Of a stretch of DNA of 64,000 bases, positions 1 to 9,837 are shown piece by piece. The translations under genes were made by a program, and so were the position numbers. Source of the stretch: Arcobacter caeni (GTDB lineage: Bacteria; Campylobacterota; Campylobacteria; Campylobacterales; Arcobacteraceae); NCBI RefSeq assembly GCF_003063245.1, contig NZ_MUXE01000006.1, positions 59,112 to 123,111 of the forward strand, written 5' to 3'. The notes below the pieces were generated by a model. The model did not search any database. It saw only the letters and a program-made list of their open reading frames with translations, and was not told where the DNA came from. Every line of letters begins with the position of its first letter. Positions within the stretch are counted from its first letter, which is position 1.

Positions 1-610
1 ACAAATGGGTGGAATGGTTTGTACTTCTTCAAATGCTTATAAGATTATTGAAAAAGGTTTGAAATCTGGTAAAAAAATATTTTTTGTTCCAGATAGATGT
101 TTGGGACAAAATTTTGCAAAATCTTTAAATCTAAAATCTGCAATAGTTGGTGATGGAAGTGATTTAAATGAAGCTGATGTTATTTGTTATAACGGCTTTT
201 GTTCAGTTCATCAACAATTTTCTGTAGAAGATATAGCGTTTTATAGACAAAAATTTCCAGAGATTTTGATAGCTGTTCATCCTGAATGTGATCCTAGTGT
301 TTGTGATGCGGCTGATTTTGTTGGTTCAACTTCTCAATTGATTACTTATATTAAAAATCTAAAGCCAGAGCAAAAAATTGCAGTTGGAACAGAGTTTAAT
401 ATGGTAAATAGATTAAGAGATAAAAATACTTATATTTTAAGTTCAACAAAACCAGAATGTCCAACAATGAATGAAACAACACTACAAGATGTTTACAATA
501 CTTTAAAATCTATAAAAGATAATAATATATCAAAAGAGTGTGAAATTGTTGTTTCACAAGATACAGCAAAGTGGGCGAAAGTTGCTCTTGAAAGGATGTT
601 TGAAGTATGA
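1..610 (+). CDS. nadA: Quinolinate synthase NadA (C-terminal part, cut by window edge)
   Basis: Condenses iminoaspartate with dihydroxyacetone phosphate to quinolinate, the first committed intermediate of de novo NAD synthesis; a cytoplasmic 4Fe-4S enzyme. About 203 residues are visible in the frame starting at base 2; the family is usually about 330 residues, so roughly the first 120-130 lie outside the window. All three cluster cysteines are in the fragment, counting from the Met at base 5: MVCTSSN (C6), HPEC (C95) and KPECP (C152). The stop overlaps the nadC start by 4 bases, so the pair is probably translationally coupled. That Met is internal, not the start. Confidence 0.95.
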   Translation, partial: QMGGMVCTSSNAYKIIEKGLKSGKKIFFVPDRCLGQNFAKSLNLKSAIVGDGSDLNEADVICYNGFCSVHQQFSVEDIAFYRQKFPEILIAVHPECDPSVCDAADFVGSTSQLITYIKNLKPEQKIAVGTEFNMVNRLRDKNTYILSSTKPECPTMNETTLQDVYNTLKSIKDNNISKECEIVVSQDTAKWAKVALERMFEV

Positions 611-1428
611 TAAATATTAAAAGATTTGTTAAAAATGCCATTATTGAAGATAATGGAAGAGGAGATTTATTCTTTGATGTTGCTCCAAAAGGAAGATTTA
701 CAGCTCGTGCGATTTGTAAATCAGATGGAATTTTAGCTGGTGTTCAATATGCAAAAGTATTAGCCAGAACTGAAAAGTTTGATTGTAAATTTTTGAAACA
801 TGATGGTGATGTATTAAAAAAAGGTGATGTTATTGCTGAACTTGAAGGAAAAGCATCAATTTTACTTTCATCAGAGAGAACTTTTTTGAATATGCTACAA
901 CACGCAAGTGGAATTGCAACTATGGCAAATAAATATGCAAAACTAATTGAGGGAACAGGTGTAGTTTTGCTTGATACTAGAAAAACAAGACCACAACTTA
1001 GAGATTTTGAAAAATATGCTTCTAGAGTTGGTGGAGCTATAAATCATAGACTAGGACTTGATGATTGTTTGATGTTAAAAGATACTCACTTAAGAACAAT
1101 AGATAATCTTGAAGAGTTTGTAAAAAAAGCTAGAAAAAGAATTTCTTGGGTTACAAAAATAGAAATTGAATGTGAAACTTTTGAGCAAGTTAAAGAAGCT
1201 ATGCATGCAGGTGGAGATATTATAATGTGCGATAATATGAATATTAAGCAAATCGAAAAAGTTGTAGCTTTTAGAAATGAAAAATATCCTCATATTTTAT
1301 TAGAAGCTAGTGGAAATATTAATCTTGATACTATAAAAACTTATGCTTTATCAGGTGTTGATGCTATTAGTAGTGGAAGTATTATTCATCAAGCAACTTG
1401 GCTTGATTTTTCTATGAAGTTTGATTAG
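607..1428 (+). CDS. nadC: Nicotinate-nucleotide pyrophosphorylase (carboxylating)
   Basis: Converts quinolinate and PRPP to nicotinate mononucleotide, CO2 and pyrophosphate, using the product of the preceding nadA. At 273 residues it has normal family length. The active-site stretch TRKTRPQLRDFEKYA supplies the basic residues that bind quinolinate and PRPP, and it is followed by GGAINHRLGLDD and the conserved LKDTH. The C-terminal barrel strands read EIECET, IIMCDNM and LEASGNI, ending in the phosphate-binding GVDAISSG. The ATG overlaps the nadA stop. The next gene starts 8 bases after the stop, so it is probably in the same transcript. Confidence 0.96.
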   Translation: MINIKRFVKNAIIEDNGRGDLFFDVAPKGRFTARAICKSDGILAGVQYAKVLARTEKFDCKFLKHDGDVLKKGDVIAELEGKASILLSSERTFLNMLQHASGIATMANKYAKLIEGTGVVLLDTRKTRPQLRDFEKYASRVGGAINHRLGLDDCLMLKDTHLRTIDNLEEFVKKARKRISWVTKIEIECETFEQVKEAMHAGGDIIMCDNMNIKQIEKVVAFRNEKYPHILLEASGNINLDTIKTYALSGVDAISSGSIIHQATWLDFSMKFD

Positions 1429-1436
1429 AGTTTGAT

Positions 1437-2423
1437 TTGAAAAAAGATTTTATAACATGCAATAAAGTAGATATGTCTGAATATACAAAAGCTTTACAGC
1501 TTATTGAAAAAAGTAGATATATTTTAATAATTACTCATGTAAATCCAGATCCTGATTCGATTGGGTCTGCCTTGGCACTATCTAATTTATTTCATGAAAA
1601 TAAGATAAAACATAAAGTTTTTAATATAAGTTCAGATTTACCACAAAACCTTGATTTTATACCAAGATTTGATAAAATTAGCGATCAGTTACCAGCGTTT
1701 TTTGATTTAGCTATTAGTGTTGATTGTGGAACTTATAAAAGATTGGGGTTTGAGCTTGATCCTACAATTCCACTAATAAATTTTGATCATCATAAATCAA
1801 ATAATAATTTTGGAACAGTAAATATAGTAGATTCACAAAAAAGTTCAACTGCTGAATTGGTTTTTGAATTTTTTAAACATAATGGATTGTATATTACAAA
1901 AGATTCAGCGACAGCACTTTATGTTGGTATTTATGATGATACTTTAGCATTTTCTTTGGGAAGATGTGATGAAAAAACATTTGAAAAAATAAATTTTTTA
2001 GTGGAGTGTGGAGCAAGTCCCTCTGAAATAGCAAATAAACTTTTACGAAGAGATTCTTTGGCAAAATACAGAATTATTCCAAGAATTTTAGATAGTTTAG
2101 AGTTATTTAAAGATGGAGAAGTAGCTTCAATAGTTGCTTACGAAGAGTGGTTTAAGCAAACGGGCGCTCATAATAGAGATTGTGAAGATGCCCTTGATAT
2201 GATTATGAGTATAGCAATTGTAAGAATTGCATTTTTTATAAGAGTAGTAAATGGAGTATCAAGGGTATCATTACGATCAAAAGGGCAAATAGATGTTTCT
2301 AAAATTGCAGGAGAATTTGGTGGCGGTGGTCATTTTAATGCTTCTGGTTGTACAATAGAAACAGCAGATGTTGAAAAAGCAAAAGAAATAGTATTAAAGG
2401 AAATTTTTGAAATTTACAAGTAA
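1437..2423 (+). CDS. DHH/DHHA1 family phosphoesterase (NrnA-like)
   Basis: Predicted Mn-dependent phosphodiesterase of the NrnA/RecJ superfamily. Family members degrade short oligoribonucleotides and/or dephosphorylate pAp; which activity applies here is not decidable from sequence. The DHH domain covers roughly residues 25-200: THVNPDPD (H34, D38, D40), VDCG (D96), DHH at 117-119 and YDDT (D167-168). The DHHA1 domain ends with GGGGH at 295-299. The first possible start is TTG at 1437; a Met at codon 13 is the alternative, but neither has a strong ribosome site. The end overlaps the next gene by 17 bases. Confidence 0.88.
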   Translation: MKKDFITCNKVDMSEYTKALQLIEKSRYILIITHVNPDPDSIGSALALSNLFHENKIKHKVFNISSDLPQNLDFIPRFDKISDQLPAFFDLAISVDCGTYKRLGFELDPTIPLINFDHHKSNNNFGTVNIVDSQKSSTAELVFEFFKHNGLYITKDSATALYVGIYDDTLAFSLGRCDEKTFEKINFLVECGASPSEIANKLLRRDSLAKYRIIPRILDSLELFKDGEVASIVAYEEWFKQTGAHNRDCEDALDMIMSIAIVRIAFFIRVVNGVSRVSLRSKGQIDVSKIAGEFGGGGHFNASGCTIETADVEKAKEIVLKEIFEIYK

Positions 2424-3789
2424 AAACGGAACAGCATTTGGGATTTTTATAATCCTTTTAGTATTGGTTTTGGCAATTGTTGCCTTTTTATTTTTATCAC
2501 CTACATTCGAAAGGGTTGCTCCTAAAGTATTAGTTGAAAAAGAGATTTACTGGAACTTACAAAAACCAATAAAAATAAATATTACAGATAATAATGAAAT
2601 AAAATCATATATGATTAGTTTTAATGATGGACAAAAACAAATTACATTAGATACAAAAGTTGTTAAAAATGAAAAAGGTTCACTAGAATTAGAAATATTA
2701 CCTCCTTCATTTGATGAAAGTTATAAACCAAAAGAAGGAACGCTTAAATTTGATGTTTATGATGCAAGTAAATGGAATTTTTTTAAGGGAAATCAAACAG
2801 TTGTAACTTCTAAATTGATAATTGATAGAAAAAGTCCAATTGCAAATGTTATTTCAAATTCTTATTTATTAAGACAAGGTGGAGCTGGAGTTATTGTTGT
2901 TGAAGTTTCGGATGAGAATTTAAAAGATTATTATATTTCATTTAATGATGAAGAAGTTTTTGAACTTTTTCCTTTTTATAAAAAGAATTTTTATATATCT
3001 ATTATAACTTGGCCTGTTCAAACTAAAGAGTTTAAAAGAGTAAATTTGGTGGCTGTGGATATGGCTGGAAATAAAACTGTAACAAAAGTTCCTTTTTATA
3101 TTAAAAACTTTGTAGAAAAAACTGATGATATAAAGGTATCTGATGATTTTATTAATAGTGTAAGTAGACAAGTTTTAGAAACAAGTGAAATGAGTATCCC
3201 AAATGATGCTCCTGAAATATTTGTAAAATCTAATAAAGAACTTAGAGAAAAAAATATTAAAACTATTAAAGAAGTTGTGAAAAAGAATTTTTCTAATACT
3301 TTAATTACTTCATATGATATTAAACCTTTTTTAAGATTAGAAAATGCAGCAACAGTTGCTGGTTTTGGAGAAAGAAGAAGTTATTTTTATAATGATCAAA
3401 AAATTGATGAAGAGTGGCATTTAGGAAATGACTGGGCAAGTGTTAAAAGAGCACCAATTAAAACATTTAATGATGGAAAAGTAATATTTAAAGATTATTT
3501 AGGAATTTATGGAAATGCAATTATTTTAGATCATGGACTAGGAATTGCGAGTCTTTATGCACATACAAGTAGTGCAAATGTTGAATTAAATGATGAAGTA
3601 AAAGCTGGACAACAAATAGCAAATACAGGTGCAACAGGAGCTGTATTTGGAGATCATTTACATTTTGGTATGTTAGTTCAAGGAATAGAAGTAAATCCTA
3701 ATGAATGGCTTGATTTTACTTGGATGAAAACTAATGTTACAAAAACAATAGAAGATTCTATAAAAATAATAAATGGAAGCACTAAATGA
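2407..3789 (+). CDS. Membrane-anchored M23 family metallopeptidase
   Basis: Likely peptidoglycan DD-endopeptidase acting in the periplasm. A single N-terminal membrane anchor (about residues 11-31) is followed by a roughly 270-residue extracytoplasmic region and a C-terminal LytM/M23 domain. The zinc and catalytic residues are complete: H338 and D342 in HLGND, H386 in LYAHTSS, and H417/H419 in GDHLHFG. It starts with TTG inside the end of the DHH gene and overlaps lpxC by 4 bases. The same peptidase-lpxC-TsaB-like-thrB order occurs in Campylobacter, where related M23 enzymes help set cell shape; a shape role here is inference. Confidence 0.9.
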   Translation: MKFTSKNGTAFGIFIILLVLVLAIVAFLFLSPTFERVAPKVLVEKEIYWNLQKPIKINITDNNEIKSYMISFNDGQKQITLDTKVVKNEKGSLELEILPPSFDESYKPKEGTLKFDVYDASKWNFFKGNQTVVTSKLIIDRKSPIANVISNSYLLRQGGAGVIVVEVSDENLKDYYISFNDEEVFELFPFYKKNFYISIITWPVQTKEFKRVNLVAVDMAGNKTVTKVPFYIKNFVEKTDDIKVSDDFINSVSRQVLETSEMSIPNDAPEIFVKSNKELREKNIKTIKEVVKKNFSNTLITSYDIKPFLRLENAATVAGFGERRSYFYNDQKIDEEWHLGNDWASVKRAPIKTFNDGKVIFKDYLGIYGNAIILDHGLGIASLYAHTSSANVELNDEVKAGQQIANTGATGAVFGDHLHFGMLVQGIEVNPNEWLDFTWMKTNVTKTIEDSIKIINGSTK

Positions 3790-4691
3790 AGCAAAGAACA
3801 ATAGCAAAATCTATTGAAATAGTTGGGATTGGACTTCATAAAGGAGTTCCTGTAAAAATGAAACTTGAACCACTTGATAGTGATATGGGAATTGTTTTTT
3901 ACAGAGTTGATGCAGGAGTTACAATTCCATTAAAAAAAGAGTATGTAGTTGATACAAAAATGGCAACTGTAATAGGAAAAGATGGAGTGGTGATTTCAAC
4001 AATTGAACATCTTTTATCAGCTGTTTATGCTTATGGAATTGATAATTTAAGAATAGTAATTGATAATGATGAAGTTCCTGTTCTTGATGGAAGTTCTGCT
4101 GGATATTGCATGTTACTTGAAGAAGCTGGAATCAAAGAATTAGAAAAATCAAAAAAAGCAATTAAAATCAAAAAAATGGTTGAAGTAACAACTCCTGATG
4201 GAAAAAGAGTTTGTTTAAAACCATCAAATAGAATTGTTTATGATTTTGAAATTGATTTTGAACATCCAGCAATTGGAAAACAAAAGTTTCATTTTGATTA
4301 TTCGATTTCAGAATATAAAGAAAATATTAGTCGTGCTAGAACATTCGGTTTTTTACATGAAGTTCAATATTTAAGAAGTATTGGATTAGCTCAAGGTGGA
4401 AGTATGGAAAATGCTATTGTTCTTGATCAAACAAAAGTTTTAAATCCTGAGGGTTTAAGATTTGATGATGAGTTTGTAAGACATAAAATCTTAGATGCAA
4501 TTGGTGATATGGCACTTTTAGAATATACAATGGTTGGAGAATATGATGCAATTGCTGGAAGTCATCATTTAAATCATTTACTTACGAAAAAACTTTTTGA
4601 GAGTGCTGAAAATTATGAAATAATTGATTTAGAAGAAGCAAGTAGTGAAGCTGTTGTATTTGAAATGGCTTATGCGAATGCTGATAACTAA
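3786..4691 (+). CDS. lpxC: UDP-3-O-acyl-N-acetylglucosamine deacetylase
   Basis: Zinc amidase that performs the committed step of lipid A synthesis, removing acetate from UDP-3-O-acyl-GlcNAc in the cytoplasm. The 301 residues match the family length. Zinc ligands are visible as IEHLLSA (H75) and HKILDAIGD (H233, D237), with a catalytic-type histidine in GSHHLNH near 260. The EVPVLDGSS loop is also typical. The ATG overlaps the stop of the M23 gene, which couples two envelope functions in one transcript. Confidence 0.97.
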   Translation: MKQRTIAKSIEIVGIGLHKGVPVKMKLEPLDSDMGIVFYRVDAGVTIPLKKEYVVDTKMATVIGKDGVVISTIEHLLSAVYAYGIDNLRIVIDNDEVPVLDGSSAGYCMLLEEAGIKELEKSKKAIKIKKMVEVTTPDGKRVCLKPSNRIVYDFEIDFEHPAIGKQKFHFDYSISEYKENISRARTFGFLHEVQYLRSIGLAQGGSMENAIVLDQTKVLNPEGLRFDDEFVRHKILDAIGDMALLEYTMVGEYDAIAGSHHLNHLLTKKLFESAENYEIIDLEEASSEAVVFEMAYANADN

Positions 4692-4699
4692 GGTAAAAA

Positions 4700-5152
4700 T
4701 TGATTGAAGTTTTAGTAATTACTATTTCAAATCCATTATTAATTGGAATTTATGAAAATAAGAAATTAATAAAAGAACATAAATTAGATGGTAAAACATC
4801 TGATTTATTACCAAGTTTATTTGAACAACTTCTTAAAGATTATAATATTGATAAAATAATTTATGTAAATTCACCAGGCTCATTTATGGCTATAAAAATA
4901 GCTTATATATTTTTGAAAACAATAAGCATAATAAAAAATATTAAGTTAGAAGCTTGTGAGGGCTTTGAATTTAACCAAAACTCACCAATAAAAGCTCTTG
5001 GAAAAAAATACTTTATAAGAAATGAAAATGAAGTTAAAGTGGATTTTTTAGAAAAAGAGTGTATAATCCACGACTTTAAATTACCAATGTGTATAGAAAA
5101 ATATAATTTTAACGAAGAAACACTGCCAATATATAATTTACCAGCTGTTTAA
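4700..5152 (+). CDS. Short TsaB-like protein
   Basis: Resembles the N-terminal half of TsaB (YeaZ), the partner of TsaD in making the t6A modification of tRNA. The signature is NSPGSFMAIKIAYIFLKTI, matching the GPGSFTGLRIGLxxAKGL helix of TsaB. At 150 residues it is well short of the roughly 230 of E. coli TsaB; short versions at this position between lpxC and thrB are usual in Campylobacter, so this is probably a lineage form and not a truncation. The start is TTG, with AAGG a few bases upstream overlapping the lpxC stop. Function is inferred from fold similarity and position. Confidence 0.65.
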   Translation: MIEVLVITISNPLLIGIYENKKLIKEHKLDGKTSDLLPSLFEQLLKDYNIDKIIYVNSPGSFMAIKIAYIFLKTISIIKNIKLEACEGFEFNQNSPIKALGKKYFIRNENEVKVDFLEKECIIHDFKLPMCIEKYNFNEETLPIYNLPAV

Positions 5153-5170
5153 AGTTTAAGAAGGAAATGG

Positions 5171-6052
5171 ATGAAAGTAAGCGTTCCCGCTACTAGTGCA
5201 AATTTAGGCCCAGGTTTTGACTGCTTAGGTCTAGCAATCTCAATGAAAAACCAAGTAATCATAAGACCATCAAAATTTCATAGTGTTTCTCTAAAAGGTG
5301 AGGGTGCTAATAATCCTGCTTTAAAAGATAACAATATGTTTATTTCAATATTTAATGATTTTTATCATAATTTATCGTACAAAAAAAGACATTTTAGATT
5401 TGAATTTCAAAATGAAATTCCATTATCAAGAGGTTTAGGAAGTTCATCTGCTGTTATAGTTTCAGCAATTGCAAGTGCTTATGCGATTGAGGGAATTAAA
5501 CTTGAAAAAGATAAATTATTAAATTTGGCTTTAGCTTATGAAAGTCATCCTGATAATATTACACCTGCTGTTATGGGTGGATTTAATGTGGCTTGTGTTC
5601 AAGAAAATGAAGTAAGATATATAAGAAAAGAAATACCAAAAAGTTTAAAAGCTGTTGTAGTTGTGCCAAATAGAGCAATTTCAACTCAACTTTCAAGAAA
5701 AACTCTACCTTTTAAATATTCAAAAGAAGATACAGTTTTTAATATTTCACATTCATCGTTATTAACAGCTGCATTTATGGCTGAAGATTGGGAAATGTTG
5801 AAGCATGCTTCATATGATCAAGTTCATCAAAAATATAGAATGAAACAAATGCCAGAACTTTTTGATGTTCAAAAAACTTCATTAAAAGAAGGTGCTTTAA
5901 TGAGTACATTATCAGGTTCTGGATCAACTCTTTTTTCAATGAGTTATGCTGATGATAGTAAAAATTTAGAAAAAGCCTTAAAGCTTAAATTTCCTCATTT
6001 TAAAGTATTTGTTGCTGATTTTGATAATAGTGGTGTAAGAGTTGAAATTTGA
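5171..6052 (+). CDS. thrB: Homoserine kinase (GHMP family)
   Basis: Phosphorylates L-homoserine with ATP in threonine synthesis; threonine synthase (thrC) is encoded elsewhere in this window at about 32-33.5 kb. Length is 293 residues. GHMP signatures are the N-terminal [15 protein letters not shown] (about 6-20), the ATP loop RGLGSSSA (about 87-94) and the C-terminal [17 protein letters not shown] precedes the ATG at good spacing. A possible new promoter lies just after its stop. Confidence 0.96.
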   Translation: MKVSVPATSANLGPGFDCLGLAISMKNQVIIRPSKFHSVSLKGEGANNPALKDNNMFISIFNDFYHNLSYKKRHFRFEFQNEIPLSRGLGSSSAVIVSAIASAYAIEGIKLEKDKLLNLALAYESHPDNITPAVMGGFNVACVQENEVRYIRKEIPKSLKAVVVVPNRAISTQLSRKTLPFKYSKEDTVFNISHSSLLTAAFMAEDWEMLKHASYDQVHQKYRMKQMPELFDVQKTSLKEGALMSTLSGSGSTLFSMSYADDSKNLEKALKLKFPHFKVFVADFDNSGVRVEI

Positions 6053-6058
6053 AAATCT

Positions 6059-6086
6059 TTGATATTAAGTATATTTTAGGTATAAT
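6059..6086 (+). promoter_or_regulatory. Candidate sigma-70 promoter before the DUF448-infB genes
   Basis: TTGATA (6059-6064) and a perfect TATAAT (6081-6086) are separated by 16 bases, right after the thrB stop. Initiation would fall at about 6092-6094, slightly inside the earliest possible start codon of the next gene. It could give a leaderless or shortened DUF448 product, or mainly serve infB, rbfA and rimP. Confidence 0.5.
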
Positions 6087-6088
6087 AT

Positions 6089-6364
6089 TTGCCTAGTTTA
6101 AAAAATATCTTAAGAACTTGCGTTGTTTGCCGAGGCAAATTTGAACAAAAAGAGTTATTAAGACTAAAATGTGAAGAAAAAAAGTTATTGTTTTACAATA
6201 ATTTTGGTAGAAGTTTTTATATCTGTTGTGAATGCGAAAAGCTATTACAAGCAGATATAAGTGGAAAAGATTATAAAAGAATCGAAAAATCACTTTGTAA
6301 AGAGTGTAAAAATAAAGATAAGTATGTCACACAACTTAAGGAGATGCTAACAGATGTCAGATAA
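6089..6364 (+). CDS. DUF448 / YlxR-family protein
   Basis: Small basic protein of the YlxR family, which usually sits next to infB; the family has been linked to RNA or nucleoid binding, but its role here is unproven. The signature RTCVVCRGKF is at residues 9-18, and two more Cys pairs follow (CCEC, CKEC), suggesting a metal knuckle. TTG at 6089 is the first possible start because an in-frame stop ends at 6085. No clear ribosome site precedes it. It overlaps infB by 11 bases. The start is uncertain. Confidence 0.75.
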   Translation: MPSLKNILRTCVVCRGKFEQKELLRLKCEEKKLLFYNNFGRSFYICCECEKLLQADISGKDYKRIEKSLCKECKNKDKYVTQLKEMLTDVR

Positions 6365-9047
6365 AGTAAGAGTTTATGAAATTGCAGAAGAAGCGGGAGC
6401 AAGTAGCCAAGATGTTATTGCAAAAGCTAAAGATTTAGGAATAGAACTAAAATCACCCCAAAGTGCAGTATCATATGAAGATGCTGAAGAAATTACAAAA
6501 TATATCATGACTGGAAACAGTTCAAAATTACCAAGTAAACCAGCATCTAAAGCAAAAAAAGTTATTGAAGACAAGACGCAAGAAATTGCTGAAGAAGTAA
6601 AAGAGACTAAAATTGAATTAGAAAAAGTTGAAGTTATTGAAAAAAATGAGCCTGAAGCTACAAAAAAACCAGAGTTAAAAAAAGTTATAATTTCAAAACC
6701 TATTTCAAAACCTGCTTTAAAATCTGCTCAAGAAGAATTTGATAAACCTGAAGTTAATCCTGATAATGCAAGTAAAATTGTACCTAAAAGAAGAGGTTTA
6801 GTTATTGTTAAAAAGAATAAACCTAAAGAGGAAGAAGTTGTTGTAAAATCATATGATTCTGATCTTCAAAACAAAAAGAAAATGAAATCATTGAGTGAAA
6901 TTTTAGGTGTAAATGAAGAAGATGATAAATCAAATAGCAATAATTACAATTTAAGTGAAGAACAAAGAAGAAATAGAATTAAAAAAGAGAAAAAGAAAAT
7001 TATAGTAAAAGCTCAAGATCATGGAAAAAGACTTGATGTAGATAGAGCTTATACTGATGATTTTGTTAGTTCTGATGATTCTTTACTTGGAGAAGAAGTT
7101 GTTTTATTAGATATGGGATTAAACGATAATCTTAAAATCTTTGATGAGCCAAAACCTCAAAATCCTGCTAAACAATCAAGAAGTTCAAGACCAGCTGCTT
7201 TTGGAAATTCACCTCAAGGTTTAAAAAGAGGGAAAAGAAAAAAAAGAATAGCTAGAACTCAAGAAGTTATTGAAATAACAGAAGTTGCAATTCCTGAAGA
7301 TATTAGAGTTTATGAATTTGCAGAAGCTTGTGGTAAATCAACAGCTGAAGTTATAACTGTTCTATTTTCTTTAGGAATGATGGTTACTAAAAACGATTTC
7401 TTAAAACAAGATGAGTTAGAAATTTTAGGTGAAGAATTTGGTATTGAAGTAACAGTTAGAGATGCATTGGAAGATGTAAATTATGTTGGTGAATATCATG
7501 ATGAAGAAACAGATGATGATAATTTAGTTACAAGACCTCCTGTTGTTACAATTATGGGACATGTTGACCATGGTAAAACTTCACTATTAGATAGAATTAG
7601 ATCTTCTAAAATAGCTTCAGGTGAAGCAGGTGGAATTACTCAACATATTTCATCTTACACAGTAGAAAAAAATGGACAAAAAATCACATTTGTGGATACT
7701 CCAGGACATGCTGCTTTCTCTGCTATGAGATCAAGAGGAACTGCAATTACTGATATTGTTATTATTGTTGTTGCAGCTGATGATGGTGTTAAGCCTCAAA
7801 CAGAAGAAGTTATTTCACATGCAAAAGCAAGTGGTTGCCCAATTATTGTGGCAATTAATAAAATGGATAAAGAAACTGCTAATCCAGATATGGTAAAAGC
7901 ACAAATGGCTGAAAGAGGACTAACTCCAATCGATTGGGGTGGAAATACAGAATTCATAGGTGTTTCAGCTCTAAAAGGTACTGGAATTGATGAATTATTA
8001 GAAAATATTTTAATTCAAGCAGAGTTATTAGAACTAAAAGCTGATCCAACAGTAAAAGCAAAAGCTGCTGTTATAGAATCTTCACTAGAAAAAGGTAGAG
8101 GTCCAGTTGCCACTATTATTGTTCAAAATGGAACACTAAAAATTGGTGATAATATTGTTTGTGATACTACTTTTGGTAGAGTAAAAGCAATTACTGATGA
8201 TAATGGGAATCCAGTTAAAGAACTTGGGCTTTCAGAAACAGGAACAGTTTTAGGATTAAATGAAGTTCCAATTACTGGTACTGTTATGGTTGTTATGGAT
8301 ACAGATAAAGAAGCTAGAGATATTGCAACAACTAGAGCTGAACATGCACGAGCTAAAGAGTTGTCAAAATCGACAAAAGTTTCATTAGAAGAAATGAGTG
8401 GATTAATTGCAGAGGGTAAAATAAAAGCTCTTCCTGTTATCATTAAAACGGATGTTGGTGGTTCTTTAGAAGCAATTAAAGGTTCATTAGAACAAATTGC
8501 AAATGATGAAGTAAAAGTAAAAGTAATTCATGCAGCTGTTGGTGGAATAACTGAATCAGATTTAGTTTTAGCTGGTGCATCTGATGGTTGTATTATTTTA
8601 GGATTTAATGTAAGACCTACAGGTTCTGTTAAATCAAAAGCAAAAGCTGATGGAATTACTATTAATACATATTCAATTATTTATGATTTAATTGATGATA
8701 TTAAAGATACTTTATCTGGAATGATGAGTGCTGTTATTAGAGAAGAAAATACTGGTCAAGCAGAAGTTAGAGATACATTCGTTGTTCCAAAAGTAGGAAC
8801 AGTGGCTGGATGTTTAGTAACAGATGGTAAAGTTATCCGTGGTGGACATGCAAGAATTATTAGAGATGGTATTGTTACATATACAGGTAAAATTTCATCA
8901 TTAAAAAGATTTAAAGATGATGCTAAAGAAGTTGCTAACGGTTATGAGTGTGGTATTATGTTTGAAAAATTTAATGATATTAAACCAGGCGATTTTATTG
9001 AGACATTTATTCAAATTGAAGAGAAAGTTTCAGTAGATAAAAGATAA
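6354..9047 (+). CDS. infB: Translation initiation factor IF-2
   Basis: GTPase that brings initiator fMet-tRNA to the 30S subunit. Full length at 897 residues. An IF2_N-type domain is at residues 1-50, then a long charged low-complexity linker, a second IF2_N-like domain near 315-370, and the G domain with GHVDHGKT (402-409), DTPGHAAF and NKMD. Domains II-IV reach the C-terminus (DIKPGDFIETF). A GGAG ribosome site lies upstream inside the end of the DUF448 gene. Stop and rbfA start overlap as TAATG. Confidence 0.98.
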   Translation: MSDKVRVYEIAEEAGASSQDVIAKAKDLGIELKSPQSAVSYEDAEEITKYIMTGNSSKLPSKPASKAKKVIEDKTQEIAEEVKETKIELEKVEVIEKNEPEATKKPELKKVIISKPISKPALKSAQEEFDKPEVNPDNASKIVPKRRGLVIVKKNKPKEEEVVVKSYDSDLQNKKKMKSLSEILGVNEEDDKSNSNNYNLSEEQRRNRIKKEKKKIIVKAQDHGKRLDVDRAYTDDFVSSDDSLLGEEVVLLDMGLNDNLKIFDEPKPQNPAKQSRSSRPAAFGNSPQGLKRGKRKKRIARTQEVIEITEVAIPEDIRVYEFAEACGKSTAEVITVLFSLGMMVTKNDFLKQDELEILGEEFGIEVTVRDALEDVNYVGEYHDEETDDDNLVTRPPVVTIMGHVDHGKTSLLDRIRSSKIASGEAGGITQHISSYTVEKNGQKITFVDTPGHAAFSAMRSRGTAITDIVIIVVAADDGVKPQTEEVISHAKASGCPIIVAINKMDKETANPDMVKAQMAERGLTPIDWGGNTEFIGVSALKGTGIDELLENILIQAELLELKADPTVKAKAAVIESSLEKGRGPVATIIVQNGTLKIGDNIVCDTTFGRVKAITDDNGNPVKELGLSETGTVLGLNEVPITGTVMVVMDTDKEARDIATTRAEHARAKELSKSTKVSLEEMSGLIAEGKIKALPVIIKTDVGGSLEAIKGSLEQIANDEVKVKVIHAAVGGITESDLVLAGASDGCIILGFNVRPTGSVKSKAKADGITINTYSIIYDLIDDIKDTLSGMMSAVIREENTGQAEVRDTFVVPKVGTVAGCLVTDGKVIRGGHARIIRDGIVTYTGKISSLKRFKDDAKEVANGYECGIMFEKFNDIKPGDFIETFIQIEEKVSVDKR

Positions 9048-9406
9048 TGAAAAGTATTAATTTACAAAGAACAGAATCTCTACTTATGGAGTTAATTCCT
9101 GAAGCACTATCAAATTTAGTTGATAGTAGAATTAACTCTTTAGCAATTACAGCAGTTAATTGCAAAAATGGTAAATATGATGCAATAGTTTATTTTGATG
9201 CTACTGATTATGACAAGGTTGAAATAAGAGAAATTATTGCTTTATTAAATAAGGCAAATGGAAGATTAAAGACACATATATTAGCAAGTACAGGTTGGTA
9301 TAAATGTCCAAACTTTACTTTTCTAAATGATACATCTTTAGAAAAATCAAAAAATATTGAAGCATTATTTGCTAAAATAAGAAAACCAAAAAGTGAAGAA
9401 GAATGA
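9047..9406 (+). CDS. rbfA: 30S ribosome-binding factor A
   Basis: Assembly factor that binds the 30S subunit near helix 1 of 16S rRNA during late maturation. The 119 residues fit the family. The KH-like core shows the [15 protein letters not shown]-terminal helix and the [23 protein letters not shown] region, where RbfA normally has the conserved segment ending in GxLR. The ATG overlaps the infB stop, and its own end overlaps rimP by 4 bases, so IF-2 and two 30S assembly factors are made together. Confidence 0.92.
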   Translation: MKSINLQRTESLLMELIPEALSNLVDSRINSLAITAVNCKNGKYDAIVYFDATDYDKVEIREIIALLNKANGRLKTHILASTGWYKCPNFTFLNDTSLEKSKNIEALFAKIRKPKSEEE

Positions 9407-9831
9407 GTTTAGAAGAATCAATTAAATTAGCAGTTGAAAGTTTAGGTGCTAATCTTTATGACATCGTAAGTACAAAAGAACATGATAGAAATATTTTCAG
9501 GGTTTTAGTTACAGCTGAAAATGGAATTAGTTTAGATAAGTGTGCAGAAATTTCAAGAATGATTTCACCTATTTTGGATGTAGATGAACCAATGGGTGGA
9601 GAATATATTTTAGAAGTAAGTTCACCTGGAATTGAAAGAAAACTTAGAAAAAAAGATCATTTTTTAGGTTCTGTTGGTGAAAAAGTTAAAATTAAAAACT
9701 TTGCAATGGAAATATTTAAAGGTGAATTAATTTCTGCTGATAATGAAAAAATAGTTGTTAAAACAGAATTTGGTGATGATGAAATTACTTATGATTCGAT
9801 TTTAGCAGCAGCTACATACTTCGAATGGTAA
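9403..9831 (+). CDS. rimP: Ribosome maturation factor RimP
   Basis: Needed for early 30S assembly. The 142 residues show the RimP pattern: VRVLV-like strand [17 protein letters not shown], then [38 protein letters not shown], the family signature ending in SSPGxxRxL. The C-terminal SH3-like part is [27 protein letters not shown]. Last gene of the infB run and followed by a hairpin terminator. Confidence 0.94.
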   Translation: MSLEESIKLAVESLGANLYDIVSTKEHDRNIFRVLVTAENGISLDKCAEISRMISPILDVDEPMGGEYILEVSSPGIERKLRKKDHFLGSVGEKVKIKNFAMEIFKGELISADNEKIVVKTEFGDDEITYDSILAAATYFEW

Positions 9832-9837
9832 AATAAT

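Noticed and set aside
1090..1293. Open frame of 67 codons on the minus strand inside nadC
   Set aside because: It lies entirely within nadC, has low-complexity composition (Phe, Tyr, Ile) and no ribosome site; a shadow frame.
8123..8443. 106-codon minus-strand frame inside infB
   Set aside because: Ser/Val/Pro-rich antisense of a highly conserved coding region; no support for expression.
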